From Sambucus nigra (lineage: Eukaryota > Streptophyta > Magnoliopsida > Dipsacales > Adoxaceae), in the NCBI GenBank assembly GCA_949130495.1, contig OX422215.1, forward strand, positions 533,431,755-533,495,754: DNA of 64,000 nt, in the 5' to 3' direction. Positions 1-12,591 of this stretch are shown piece by piece. The position numbers were made by a program, and so were the translations under genes. The number at the start of each line of letters is the position of its first letter. The stretch's first letter is position 1. Under the pieces are notes generated by a model. That model saw nothing but the letters and a program-made list of their open reading frames with translations, ran no database searches and was not told the DNA's origin.

Positions 1-459
1 AGTGGGGGGAAATATTATGCCACTCTATACCATATTTTTATAACTCTATAGGGTTTAAGAGAAAAGTAAACCCGAGGATACAGGGTTGAAATAATTTCCC
101 CAAGTCTCCAATAGTCTTTACTAAGGACAACCATAATTCCCCCAGATAGTGGAAGGAGAATTTTTATTCGTTAGGGGAGCTTGTTCTAACCCTTTACCAA
201 ACTTTTAGTGGTGTCCTACGGTCATGTGTATGTTATCATCTATCTTTGAAATTATATTTGAACTCGTCTTTTGATCTCTAATTGAAGTTTTGCTATAACT
301 TTTCCTTTTACAGTGTCATCTAACCTCACTAAAGAGTAGGAAGATTGGATGACTGAGTCTCTTAATTTGGCCTTCATTCCCTTCGGGAACTTTGTTACCC
401 CAAGCCGTCTCTTAAATAATTCTCATGGTCCTTAGCCTAAGGCTATAGCATTTAGAGGG

Positions 460-2242
460 GTGCCTAAGGCCCCTAAAATAGTGGTTGGGGATTCTAGGGG
501 GACTGATTCCTTTACATTAGTTATGAGGAAGCAGAAGATAGTTACTACAGGCATACTTAAAGTTCTTGAGGCCTATGAAGGTGAGGAAGATAAGGCTAAA
601 GGAGGAGTCGAGCTTTCTTCTATAATTGAGGAGGTTATACCCATTGTTCAGGGTGTAGTTTTGGTGGACTCCGATTATTCTCCCATTAAGTGTCTCTGCA
701 TTTTTTCTTACTCAATTTTATTCTTTCTTACACCTTAGTAACTGACCTTGATCGTTTGTCATTTTAGTAGATGAACTTGAACAACGAATGATGGCATGAT
801 TATACTCCAAGCAAACCTCTATCGCACCTTGTGTGAACAAATGGAAGAGGTCCAAGTCCAGTAAGCACCTTAACTTTAGCATCGTCGTGGACATTACTAT
901 CCCTAATGTAAAATCAATGGAAGATTCCTTTGCTGAGGTCTGATCAAATTGAGGGATCATTATTGGAGTCAACCATCAAAGTCCTGCTATTATTGTAAGC
1001 AACTTTGGAGAAGGCGGTACCTCTAAGGAAACCCATAGTTGTTATTTTATTCCAAGGAACTTTCACCCATTAGTCTCAAAGTTTGAGGAAAATTTTGATG
1101 GTCACCTAGTAAAAGTGAAAGAAGTTGTGGTGTCTTATCCAAACAAGGTGGGAAAATCTAGTTCGACTGATAACTCTAACTAACCCAATAGGTCAACTAA
1201 AGAGGAAGCAGGAGGGTGAGGTTCTCTAAGACAGAGAAGTAATCCAGACCTTCCTCCTTCATGGATAAGAAACCATATGCCTCTATAGTGGAGGCTTTAA
1301 CATCAATGGGAAAGACCAACTGTTATGTGATGGTGGCCACGCTGAAGGGATAGAGTACCTTGACAAATGTGGAGGAGCTGGTCCATATTCTTGGGAAGGT
1401 ACCCTCATATTACTTTTATTTCTTTAATAATTTTTTTTATCTCACATGTCTTTTTCCAACATTTTTTTTCTTGTATGGGCTCATCACTTGAAAGAAGCTC
1501 TCATGGCTGATGTTATTGAGGGTCAAAAGGAATAAAAAGAAGGCTCTAGCCATGGTTTACTAATGGGAATTGGCCAGGTTGGAGTTCCACCATATAGTCT
1601 GTAATCAACGATTGGAAACGGATGCCCTAGTGGAAGGGCGAGAGAGCTTGAGGTTGCAGATCAATGCCTTTGATAGGATTCATCTTATAAACCATCATGG
1701 ACATTGTTTCCCTTCTTGATGATGCCCTAGAGTCCTTGTTCAAGGCTGAGAAGTCTTGTGTTAAGACCTTGAATATGCATAGGGTGGTCTTGGAGGCCTT
1801 CTAAGAGAAATTTCTCAGGATATGAGGTGCCCATGACCAAATTCTACATTATTCTAAGGGCATGGGCCTTCCAAAGCATCATATTATGGACATTAATGTT
1901 GTAAAGGATCTGCTGATGTGTGAGGCCCAAAAATTACATTTGGAACACTCCAAACTCGAAGTAAAGTATACTGAGCTTGAGGAGAGGATTAATACTGTAG
2001 TGAAGAATCAACTTGATGCATACCTCTATTTTAGATCCTATATAAATTTTATCTTTTTGAAATATGCTTCTCGTTTTGAGGCTTGCAAAGTCAGCGTCCA
2101 TGTGCTCTTTCTCGAGGTTGATGCCTATGGCCTTTATCTTGAGGACCCCCAATCTGTTGAGGAAGGCTCTGACTGGGAGAGAAGTTGTGGGGGTGAAACT
2201 TCTACGGTATCTCATTACGTTTCAAATGAAGGAAAAGCCTAA
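460..2242 (+). pseudogene. decayed multi-exon gene, coiled-coil protein, function unknown
   Basis: I do not recognise this gene. Open stretches follow one another in the plus direction: 460-687 (Lys/Glu-rich, ending VDSDYSPIK just before a T-rich stretch), about 790-1190, 1265-1396 (ending at a GTACC donor-like site followed by T-rich sequence to about 1470), 1530-1680, and 1740-2242. The last contains a heptad-like stretch, LHLEHSKLEVKYTELEERI, near 1930-1990. In-frame stops and frame changes occur throughout, so no intact product is possible. The layout (exons separated by short T-rich gaps, acidic/basic low-complexity sequence, then a coiled coil) resembles the antisense gene of element E1 further right. 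It could therefore be the same kind of accessory gene from a truncated minus-strand retrotransposon. That link is inference; no residue-level similarity was established. Positions 1-459 hold no frame I can support. Confidence 0.35.
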
Positions 2243-2573
2243 AGTGAAACCTCTGAATGTTCATCTGTGCTCAGTAATGAAGCCTCGTCCCCTAGTCATG
2301 CCAAACCCATTAGTAAAGTCATCCCAAACCCCTGAGAAGGAACTTGGTGTGAAACCCCAACCTTAAAACCTCTTTAACGTATTTTAGTTATTTTTTGCCA
2401 TGGTTTACTTAATGCAATCCCACGGCACCCTGATTCTTAAGGGTAAAGGCCTTTGTTTTTAAAATTTTGACTTATATTTTACTATTTTTTCTTATATTAT
2501 TCTTTGCCAAGGAGTTTTTATATTTTTATATTTTGTCTCAAGTCTACCAAGTAAGTGTTATCCCCTTAGGCCC

Positions 2574-5333
2574 TAATAGAAAGGTTTTTTGTGTGTCGTT
2601 GTATAATAGCCTCGGTAATTAAAAAAAATCCTTCAACTACCTACAAAAATTAGTATAAAGGCAAGTAAGCATGTCAATCCAACTCTATGGAGTGAAACAC
2701 AAGAAAAGTCATGTGATCCAATTTTTTAGCTATTTTTCTTGATATTTTTTGCTTTTTCTTTGTTTACTACTTTTTTAGGATTTTGTTTTAATATTAAAAT
2801 AATTTTCGAGGGTAATTATGCTACTTCAACTAAGTGGATAAAATATGAACAAAATCAGACACTAAAACAAGAGATAAGTGAGGTAAATATGTTTAACAAC
2901 AAACAAATGGTGGGACAATACCACATATTCTAGTTATTCTAATTAATCAATGCACTCATTTGAAATCTCCCAAGTTAGTATTGAAATTACAAGTCAACTC
3001 TCCTTAGAAGTGCAATTTTAACACTAGCCTTTTAGAAAATTAAACTTAAACCCACAACTCTTAGAAAGTAGACTTAAACTCCTTTTAATAAATCACCCTC
3101 TAGGATCGATTCACCAAAATTCATTTAAGCCATAGAAAATACAATTTATAGTTGAAATTTAAGGAATAATACCACACTTGAGAGACCCTTATCTCTTGTT
3201 TGATTATAAAATGGTTATTATATCTTGAATTTTGATTTTCTCTCAAAAATCATTTACCCTCTCTCGGAGCGTAAATAAGAAAGTGAAAATTCAAAATTAA
3301 TATTCAATGGGATATCTCAAATAATTAAATTAATTAACCACAATAACATAAAATATGGGTTCATCCCACCCTTTGAAAGGGGTTATTAACCTAACATGAT
3401 ATGAAGCATGATAATTAAATAAACAAAGGCATAAAAATACTAAGAGTAGAAGAGAACAATCAAACGAAATACCTTTAAGTTTAATTGAGATCCAATCCTT
3501 CCAATGAAGATTGGAATCCTCAATTTGAATGATCAAACAAATATTAAATGAAGTACTCACACTCAAATTGATTCTCACTAGTATTTATTTTCCGTCAAAC
3601 TTAATCTAAAAAAATTCAAAAAATAAAATTCTAATTCTAAACTACAAATTATTTTTACCTAAAATTTCTCTATACTTTCTTCTCCATAATTATTTCACTC
3701 CTTCTCAAATGGGTCTTCAGTTGCTTTTTATAGAAAGATGCACGTAGCTAAGGGTAATGTTGGAATGGGAAAATTTTATAGGAAAAATGGGAATTTGGTG
3801 TAATTAAGGTGAGGGTAATAAAGGAATGGTAAGTGCGCATGTGGGAGAGGTGTCATGAGGGTATTTTATGTAAAAGGGTGAAAGGCATTTTGGACATGTG
3901 GGTTTTATTTGTTTGGGATGCAGAATTGGTAATGGGTTAATGGGTATGGGTAGGAAAGATTTCATGGTCTAATGGGTTTGGCATGGGAGATGGGTTGGAG
4001 CTTAAATGGGGTTACAAAAGGTGGAGATCGAGTTGCGGGTCATGGAGATGTCGGGTCGTAAGTAGCGGGTAAGGATGATGGTTGACAAGGGCCTGGATCC
4101 GGGTTGAGATGGAATAGATCATGGGCTTTAGGTTGGCTTGGATCGCAGGTCAGCAGGTATAGGTTAAAGGTCTCCGAAAATGGAAGCTTGGTCGGGTAAA
4201 TTCTTAGTTTTGAAATCGGGTTGTGCTTGGGTTTGGATGGACAGGTCGAAAAGTTGGGTGTTGGGCGGTTATTGGCCGGGTTGTGGGTATGGGTAATGGT
4301 TTGAATTGGATGGGAGGTTAGGAAGCCATGGGTAAGATTGGTGGGTGTTGGATGAGAGAGGAAATATAAGTGGGTAGAAGTGTGAGGAAGAAGATGGTGA
4401 GAGGAAAGAGAAAGGTAAATCATTTGATTGGGTGTTTTGGGAGTTTTCAACATGTGATTTACGAGAGGTTATCGAGTGTGGGTAAGGTATATGAGAAATG
4501 GGTGTAGCTTAGGGAGGTGTTGTGGGGCACAGGAGTGTATGGGGAGAGGGGTGTGCGTGTGTTTGTGTGTGCACGCGCGCGCACTAAATGTGCACTAAAA
4601 TAAAAATCATCCTAACATTTGTAATTTAACTAAAAATATAATATTTAATAAAACTAAAAAAAATTGAAATCTACTAAAATTAAAATCATATCCTGTGAAT
4701 AAAAGACTGAAAGTAAAATAACAAATAATAATAAAACTAAACTAATAAAATTACAAATAATAAAAGAAAAATAAAGAAAAGCCAAATAAAATAAAGACAC
4801 CTATATAAAAGACTAAAAAAACTCATATTTACAATGCATACCTATAAAACTATTAGAACACTAAAAATAAAATAAGATAAAAAAAGACATTAACATTATA
4901 AATTGAAAATAACACTAAATGACCAAAATATGTACATGACTCAATTAACGACACCATACATTTCTAGCTACGGGCTTAAAACAAAAATGTAAAATGACAC
5001 AAACATACTCACACGCATAATATTTACAAAAAATAATAAAACACTAAAATAAAATAACAGTAAAAATATAGAAAATAGTAAAAATAACAGTACACACACA
5101 CACACACGGGGTTTGGGATGGGTTTGAATTTCGGTTTTCAGTACAAAAAATTGGGTTTAGGCTCTTTCAAGCACATCACTTCCACATTTGACTTGAAATA
5201 AAGCTTTTAAATTTGCAAGGGGCATTTGACCTACAAGATGGACATGAACGCGCATAAGACCAATTTTATCGAAAAATAGCAATTAAAAACCCTCTATTTA
5301 GGGTTTTATTTTAACACTTTAGGGTGCTTATCA
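2574..5333 (-). repeat. E5 3' LTR (left copy)
   Basis: About 2.76 kb, homologous along its length to 38212-39532 plus 42334-43686; for example, the segment around 2640-2710 matches 38290-38370 and that around 5280-5333 matches 43630-43686. It contains a G-rich stretch (about 3900-4560) full of GGGT runs and a GT/GC alternating stretch at 4549-4580. The outer end reads TAATAGAAAG on the plus strand where the other copy has TGATAGAAAG, so the terminal CA (minus strand) has mutated here. No coding function is supported. Confidence 0.65.
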
Positions 5334-7536
5334 CACCACTCCCAAACAAAACATTGTTAGTTCTCGAGCAAAAAATATAGAGAAAGAAAGGTAAGAAATC
5401 AAAAGTGTACCACTTTCGCGGGCACTTACGATTGCACTTAGCATGTGCAACAAACATTTAAACCTCTAGGTTGCCCTACAGGATGAATTTTTTCTCGTGA
5501 GGGTTTGCGAGAAATATACCCACAAGATTCTCTATTTGCAAACGGAAGTCAATCTCTTATTAGACGTAGAACAATTGCACAATCCATCACGAGATAAATA
5601 TTTTGAGGAATATATGCTAGAAATGTATAAAAATTTTAGCTAAGTGAATACTCAAGGAACATCCTTTATAGAAATCAATGTGTGTGATGTGAATCAGTGA
5701 AAACGAGTTGAATATCATAAGAGTAATTCCTAGATCGCTTTTTTGGAATGAATGCTTCAACTTCAAAATCTCAAGGATATAGCTCTCTCAAACGAACTCA
5801 CGAGATTTGGGTAAGTGTATCGCTCTTGTGTATGAGGATGTGAGTAAATGTAAGCAAGGTCAAACATCTTATACACATATAAGAAAGATAGGACATTTTA
5901 GAAAGAAAATTGATCTCGTGAAAGAATGCTAATCACTACAGTGAGAACGTCGAGTTATGCACCACGTTGTCCTTCATTTCCCCGAACACCTAAGGGAAAT
6001 GGATGCTTATGGGTGAGGGGGAAATGAAATAAGAAGGATGGGATTATATGAGTTAAGATGGAAATATCATGGATGTTTTGATGGATGTTTGAGAAAAGTG
6101 TATTACACTTTGAGGAACAGATGTATTTATTTCACACGATCTTTATTGCAAAATTTCTCTTTTTTTTCTTTTTCATTTTGAATTATCTTTTCTTCTTCTT
6201 CTTTTTTCTTTTTTTTTTCTTTTTCACATTTTCCTCTTTTTTTTAGAACTTCTAAATAATTGTCAATGTCTGAGATAAATCTTCTAAAAATTCAAATAAC
6301 CCCAACATAGATTTGTATCTAAGTTTTTCTATATCTAAATGAACTCTGAGAGATGTATTTGCTCAAATGCAAATACTCTCTATGAAGACTTTTCACTTTT
6401 ATACTTTCAATATGCTTCCCTTTTTTAAAATGGTGGAAGGAAAATGAGGGTGGTATGAAAATAGGGATGGTATATGGTGATGATATGAATGAATGATAAA
6501 ATGGAGTTTGGTTAGAGTATGGATGAAGGTCTAATGATTAAGAAAAACTTCATGACACATATTTCTTACAACTCGAAAGTGATGTTGTTCTCATTGATCA
6601 TGGGCAAGTGATTGGCTTGAAAGCAATGGGTTCACAGTGAAGCATTGGATGCATTGACACTCATCACTGGAGGCGGTCGAATAAGAGATGCATGCGTGCA
6701 TGACACGAGTATCAACGGTGTGTTGGAGATAGTTAAATCAACTAAGTATAGTATGGAGGTTAGACTTGGTCTCAAGTTCAAACATGTTTTGAGACAATAG
6801 GAAATGACCAAAGTAGTTCCTTAAAGGACGTTCTTCGGCCATGACGAGAGTAATATATTTTTTTGGTGGGGGTAAATTTTTTTTCAAAGGGAAAGAAAAT
6901 ATTTTTGCGATGTTTTTTCTTTTAAAATGAGGAGAGAAAAAATTGGATTTTTATGGAGCTACTAAAAAGAAAAATATTTTTTTATGAATTTTTTTATCTA
7001 AGAAAAAAAAAGGAAGAAAACATTTGTGTGATTATTTTAGAAAAAAGAATGGGAGAAAAATATTTGGACTCGTGACTTGACCTAACTCATTAAAATTGAC
7101 TACCTAAAGATTGAATTAGACGCACACAAGTAAAGGATAATCCTAACTAGCACGTAGCCAAATTGTACCATCAAAATTAAAGAAAGGGTAGCCAAATTTT
7201 AATTAAATTCGTGGGCTATAAAAATCACGAAATTTATCTTTATGATCGCCTTTACAAAAATTGTGTTCCTAGTTTGATCACAAAATAATTAGAGGCTTGC
7301 CATAGAGATTTTCCACAAAGCTACTACGACGAAACGGTCGGCCGGTACAATACTGGGGACAGCAAAAACCTATTTTACTGGGCGGCAGAACTTAAAACCA
7401 AGTTTCCCTGAACATTTATGTGCCTCAAAGAAAATCATTCGAGGATTTTCTAAGCGTAGAAGACTCTAAGGGTTATCCTAAAGTGAAATTGATAAAAAAA
7501 GGGGGGGGCTACGAACATTGTATCCTATGAGGCAAT
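5334..7536 (-). other. E5 interior, 3' part: polypurine tract and non-coding sequence
   Basis: Begins with the polypurine tract (minus strand, 5346-5334) next to the LTR. The adjoining minus-strand sequence (TTGCTCGAGAACTAACAATG, about 5353-5372) resembles the stretch that commonly precedes the tract in Athila-type elements. The rest is AT-rich with a pyrimidine-rich run near 6160-6245, an A-rich run near 6900-7040 and a G run at 7501-7508. No reading frame of note on either strand. Confidence 0.5.
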
Positions 7537-8940
7537 TATGATACCTCGCCTATTTCAATCACGGGTGATAAGTCCTCTATCAAAATAATCAGGAATCTCA
7601 TTTGGTTCATTCATAGCATCACTGTCAAAAAAAATTTAATTTACTAACCACCTATGTTAAATTAAGTCGGTGCCAAATTTTACCTTTAATTATAACAAAA
7701 ACAAAAGGGATAAAAGTAAGAACCCAACCATCTGTACAAGATAATAGAGTCTAAAACATCACATAATAAATAATTGAAATAAAATGATGCTGAATAAACC
7801 ATCGGTTCCCAAATACAATCCAACTACAAGTCTAAAACAAATAAAACCAAGTCTGATAAAAACTAAAATGAAATACTGAATAGTCTGAAGGGGCAACGGG
7901 CCCAAAATGCAATAGTGAATTGAAATCCTATCTAGGAATGAATAACTGAAGCATCTATATCAAATCCTGTAAGCGTCCACTAGTGTTGCAGCTATTCATC
8001 CCTAGAATGAGTCATCAATCTTAGTGTCCTTGTGACTGGACATTTAAAATATTTTTGGAAAAATAAAAAAATAGAATTGACATGGGTCAGAGCCCGAGAA
8101 AAACCTTTTGAAAATATTTATCAAGCATTTAAATCAGAGTTTAAAAACAGTTATTAGATACACATGTTAGTTTCGCGTACACTCCCTTGAGTTCCTCACC
8201 CGTCATCTAATGTGCACGCCTAACGCGTCCTACCTAGCTATGCAACCCATCCTAACTAGACATCCATATCTAACTAACCACAAAAGATTTATCTCTCCCC
8301 TACGGCCCATATAATACGCTACCATACTATCAATAACTAATATCTCTTGCATATTTATTATTGAATCCTTTTAATTAAGTTTCACATACTAAAGTCACTT
8401 TTAGATATGCACTATCTATCTTCCTACTATCACGTAAGTAGAATAATCACACATTAATATAAAACCATTAATTAAGTTTCATCACACTTAAATTTATTTT
8501 AGATATACACTATTTATCTTTTCTACCATCACACATAAGTAGAATAAGTCACACTTATATATATTTACCACACATATTATATATACAACTATAGCATCGT
8601 CGGAATGACCCCTTGTGATGTTGGCATACTCTGCAATCAAGCACATGTACCTCTTGTATCAAATCAAGGACTATTAGTTCGGTATGTCTCCTCGAACCCA
8701 AAATCAATCAACACATAATCGAGGTGAACATGGTTCTAAACCTTTCGGATATGCGCATACCTAACGTACCCAAATGACACGTCGGTCCCACTAATACACA
8801 GCACATAGTGAGCCTCCCTAAGTTCCATGTTTTGCGACACAAATCAAAACCTCGGTAGAATCGCCAAGGTGGGATCGCACCTGCATGGAACCTCCCATGA
8901 TAGCAGGCAGCGTAGGTATGTTCACACACGTAGCAAATCA

Positions 8941-8997
8941 CGTCATAGGTATTCACATAACCCATATATATATATATAGGTTGTGTGAATACATATG

Positions 8998-9000
<3 letters not shown>
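8941..9000. repeat. 60-bp inverted repeat (hairpin) in E3 LTR
   Basis: Arms 8941-8962 and 8979-9000 are reverse complements at 20 of 22 positions, separated by a 16-nt AT-only loop. A TA microsatellite follows immediately (9001-9031). The other E3 LTR keeps only one arm-like stretch near 36070-36100, so the second arm is specific to this copy. Confidence 0.85.
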
Positions 9001-9034
<34 letters not shown>

Positions 9035-9035
<1 letters not shown>

Positions 9036-9130
9036 ACCTATAAGTATTCCCAGTATAGGTATACACACAACCTATAAATATATCCAGTATAGGTATACGC
9101 ACCACCTACACATATAACCCGTATGTAGTA
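9035..9130. repeat. degenerate 34-bp tandem repeat, about 2.7 units
   Basis: Units of the form ACACAACCTATAA...CCAGTATAGGTAT follow each other directly. A related run is present at the equivalent place in the other E3 LTR (about 36090-36210). Confidence 0.6.
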
Positions 9131-9858
9131 TATATCTCTCAAATACTTAGCGTACTAATAATCCTTATATAATGTTTATTCGCCTTTTTCGAGTATCACT
9201 CACTGTCCTAAGGGTCCTAACTATCCTTTGAGTTATTTTAGTAGTTAACACAACACTATACTACTGGTATTAGTCTTAGGTTATCGTTTACTCTTCCTGT
9301 AACCCCAAATCGTTAGTTTTTGATACGTCTCTAAATCGATTAACTCTCGTCGGTCCAATTCCATTTCACTCTTATTCGGACTAAGCCAGACCTTAACCAC
9401 ATATCTATTAATCTCCTCTAAGTATTTATATAGTCATTATAACATCACAAAAGTACCCTACACAATCATCATCAAGGAAATATATAAATAAACAAAAGAA
9501 CCTCAAAATAGCTTTTGTTGATCGATCGACCCAAATCCATCGATCAACATCCGACAAACGATTGATCGATCCTGGGTTTGGCAGCTTCGTCCTAACTACG
9601 TTTTCTTCTATATATAACATCTCAACCTTCATAAATCTCTCCCAAACTCCCAACCAACATACTATAACATCAAATATGTATGTAGGGACAATTTTTAACA
9701 TAAATAATCCATTAAATCTATAGGAATTCTATTCAAGAACCGATTAAATCCAAAAATTCTCAAAACCCTGGTTTATAAATTTCTTAATGCATGTAATACA
9801 AGATTTCTAGATTTCTTCAAGGTTATTCATTATAGATCTCTCATTTTGTCATATTAAT

Positions 9859-10286
9859 TGTGGGTACCCTGAATTTAGCATTATAGGCATGGACGAGTAG
9901 CCTCGCCTTAGGGGCCCAAAGCCCAGGCCCATCACCCTCGTATTGATCCGATTACTCCACGATCCCATTAAGAGAAGTTGTGGGGAAGCGCGATCCCATG
10001 TAAGAAAGTTACAGGAAAGATGGCTAATAAGGAGGAACCCATCACCCCCACTAACCAACATATACATGTATAAATTAAACCCTAAGTCTGGGGCAAAGGA
10101 CAAGTTGTATTTTTTGTACTTATTCTTTAGAATATAGAGAAATAACACTGACTGAACCACCGTGGACGTAGGCACATCTTTGCTGAACCATGTATACTCG
10201 TTGTTGTGTGATTGGCACCTTATTTATCTTTTCTTGGTTATTACCTCTTTCATATTTATTTGTGTTGCATAATAATTGTCACCACA
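9859..10286 (+). repeat. E1 5' LTR
   Basis: 428 bp, TGTGGGTACC...GTCACCACA. Aligns without gaps to 20038-20465. A possible 'AGAATATAGAGA' signal region and the 3' part rich in T are present, but I cannot place the TATA box or R boundaries with confidence. Confidence 0.97.
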
Positions 10287-10288
10287 AT

Positions 10289-10305
10289 TGGCGCCGTCTG
10301 TGGGA
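10289..10305 (+). other. E1 primer binding site (tRNA-Asp-like)
   Basis: TGGCGCCGTCTGTGGGA, two bases after the LTR. The first nine bases match the complement of the 3' end of plant tRNA-Asp; the rest matches less well. Confidence 0.75.
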
Positions 10306-10353
10306 AGCGTTCATCTTTCCCTGAGAAGATCCCACGCCGAGAAAAAATCTAAG

Positions 10354-11970
10354 ATGTCTGGTCACAGCAGCAATGCTCCTCAAGCAGGAGATATTCAGGA
10401 GCCACCTGCTCCTCGCAGGATTAGGTCTGAAGTCCGATGTTCAGATCAAGGGGCTCGCTTAGAAAGGCCAGCCTCAGAAGAGAGTCAAGGACCAGCAAGG
10501 TCCACGCAGATATCCAGGTTGATCGATGCATACGAAGAAAGGCTCCATGAGCAGAGGGAGTCTTCTCGCAGATATGAGGCTGAGAATGCTCTCTTGAAAA
10601 GAAGACTGGAAAAACTGGAGAAGGAACTACGTCCTGATACCAGGAGACGCCCCTATCGCACTCCTAGCCCTCAGGCGAGCAAATCTCGCAGCCGAGGAAG
10701 GAGCCCTAGGCGGCAATATCAAGGGTACGAAGGTGGCGACTCAGACGACGACCTCCGCGAACAACTGAGAAAAGCTCGCCGCTACCAGAGCCCTGCTCGC
10801 AGCGACGACAACATATGGAACCTGGTCCGCAGAGAAATGGACCAACATCCAGCTCACCGCGGTACCAGGTCGACTAGAGAACTCACCAGGAGAGCCCTCA
10901 AGACCCAGATGAAACCACCCTTCACGAGGGAAATTGAAGAAGAAGAGGCTCCCAAAAAGTTTGCCATTCCAAGGTTCAAGATTTACGACGGGAAGACTGA
11001 TCCCATTGATCATGTCAGGCAGTACCGGCAGGCTATGACTTTCTGGAATCACCGAGATGCACTGATGTGCTGTATTTTCCCCTCGAGCCTTCATGACGTG
11101 GCCCAGAAATGGTTCGAGAAACTCCCTCACCGATCCATCAGAAATTTCAAATCCCTGGCCGAGCTCTTTACGGCCCGGTTCATCACCAGCAGCTCCCACC
11201 CCAAAAGGATGGATGCTCTATTAACAATGAAGAAAACACCTCAGGAGACACTCCGAGACTACGCGAAGAGGTACTGGGAGTTATTCAACGAGGTCGAAGA
11301 CTGCGCGGAAGAAGTGGCAGTAGCTTCATTCAAAATTGGGCTACCTAGCTCTTCCCTCCTTTACCAGTCCTTGACAAAGAAGGAAGCTACGACCATTGAT
11401 GACCTCATGGCCCGGATTGAGAAATACACAAAGGTGGAAGATGTCACCCGCCTCAATATAGGAGAAAACGGTTGAGCCAAGCTCACTACCAAGGGAAGTG
11501 AGAAAGTTGAGAACCAGAAAAAAGGAGGAAAGAGTGGGGGCAAGAATGGCTCCAAAAGCGGAGGGAACCCTGATGTTATAAAATCATTCCAGGCGGTCAA
11601 CACCATCTTCAAAGGACCAATTTACAAAATTCTCGCGAAGATCAAGGATGAGTTGTTCATCAAATGGCCCCGGAAAATGGGAGGAGACCCCTCGAAAAGA
11701 AACAATGCATTAAGATGCACTTTCCACAAAGAGGGAGGGCATAAGACCGAGCATTGCAAGGCTCTTAAGTCCCACCTCGAGGAGTTGGCCCAATTCGGAC
11801 ATTTGAATGACTTTGTGGAAAAGAACTTAGAGAGAGTGACTGTCCACAAGGAGGCAAAACCCAACAACGTATTGGAAGACGACGACGGACACGAATTCGC
11901 AGTAATCCACGGAGTATCCGATGTTAAGCAAATCCAGGATAACTCAGCTCGAATGGAGGTAAAGAAGCTG
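10354..11970 (+). pseudogene. gag: E1 gag (broken by one stop)
   Basis: Capsid/nucleocapsid part of the polyprotein, which packages element RNA in the cytoplasm. The start is taken as the ATG at 10354 (MSGHSSNAPQ); the frame is open further upstream but without an ATG. Order: a basic, Arg/Ser-rich N-terminal region with a short coiled-coil stretch (about 10500-10640), the retrotransposon gag domain (about 10900-11450), then a variant zinc knuckle with Cys-His-His-Cys ligands (CTFHKEGGHKTEHC, 11716-11757). A TGA at 11473-11475 interrupts the frame, which then continues unchanged. The downstream boundary with protease is approximate because gag and pol form one frame. Confidence 0.93.
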
Positions 11971-12588
11971 ACAGCGGTGATGCAAGCTTTTCAGATTGAT
12001 CCAGCAAAGTCACAGGCAGGAAAATATCGGCGAGCAGAGGACATCAACTACAACAAGCATATTGTTTTCACGGATGAAGATCTTGTGGGAGTAAGGACCC
12101 CACATCACGATGCCTTAGTCATTACACTCAGGATAGCCAACTTTGATATCGACAGGCTGCTCGTCGATCAAGGGAGCTCATCCGAAGTAATGTACATCGA
12201 CCTGTTCAGGAAATTGAAATTGAACATCGCCGACCTAAAGGGAACCACTGTCCCTCTGGTCGGCTTCGCTGGGAAGATGACCATGCCTCTGGGCAAGATA
12301 GTACTGCCAGTGTACGCTGGAAATGTTTCCAAAATGATCGAATTCTTGGTGGTCGACATCGAGTCACCGTATCAAGCCATCCTCGGCAGGGGATGGCTTC
12401 ATGCAATGAAGGCAGTCTCCTCGACCTACCACCAGAAACTCAAATATGTCACCGAGCGGGGAGTGATGGAGATACATGGTGACCAGGCGATGGCGAGAAA
12501 GTGCTTCATAGCGGCCATCCGACCAAAGCCAGAGAAAAGATCCGTTCAAACCAGCGAGAAAGTGGAGGAAGGTGCAATCCCTTCCAAA
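11971..12588 (+). pseudogene. pol: E1 aspartic protease region
   Basis: Protease that cuts the gag-pol polyprotein. The active-site-like motif is LLVDQGSSSEV (about 12151-12183), in the position of the usual D(T/S)G triad; the residue after Asp is Gln, a departure from the usual Thr/Ser/Gly. Downstream, the VDIESPYQAILGRGWLH stretch is the second conserved protease motif (ILGR-W). The frame is continuous with gag and is ended by a TAG at 12589-12591. The same frame resumes directly after it. Confidence 0.88.
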
Positions 12589-12591
12589 TAG

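Larger units (their letters stand above)
7537..9858 (-). repeat. E3 3' LTR, first part (left of E1)
   Basis: Homologous to the start of the other E3 LTR (34690 onward). The segment around 7541-7640 aligns with 34694-34800, including the shared TAGCATCACT motif also present in the E2 and E4 LTRs. It contains a 60-bp hairpin at 8941-9000, a TA run to about 9031, a degenerate 34-bp tandem repeat at 9035-9130, and an ATCGAT-rich block at 9517-9575. The apparent open frame at 8708-9034 (minus) is only translated TA repeat. Confidence 0.8.

Noticed and set aside
4040..4453. 137-codon Pro/Thr/Ser-rich minus-strand frame
   Set aside because: It lies within the G-rich LTR stretch of E5; the other LTR copy (about 42500-42900) does not keep it open.
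8708..9034. 108-codon minus-strand frame beginning with Tyr/Ile repeats
   Set aside because: Translation of a TA microsatellite and LTR sequence; not open in the other E3 LTR.
10741..11199. 152-codon minus-strand frame opposite gag of E1
   Set aside because: Shadow of the gag frame; composition and motifs belong to the plus strand.
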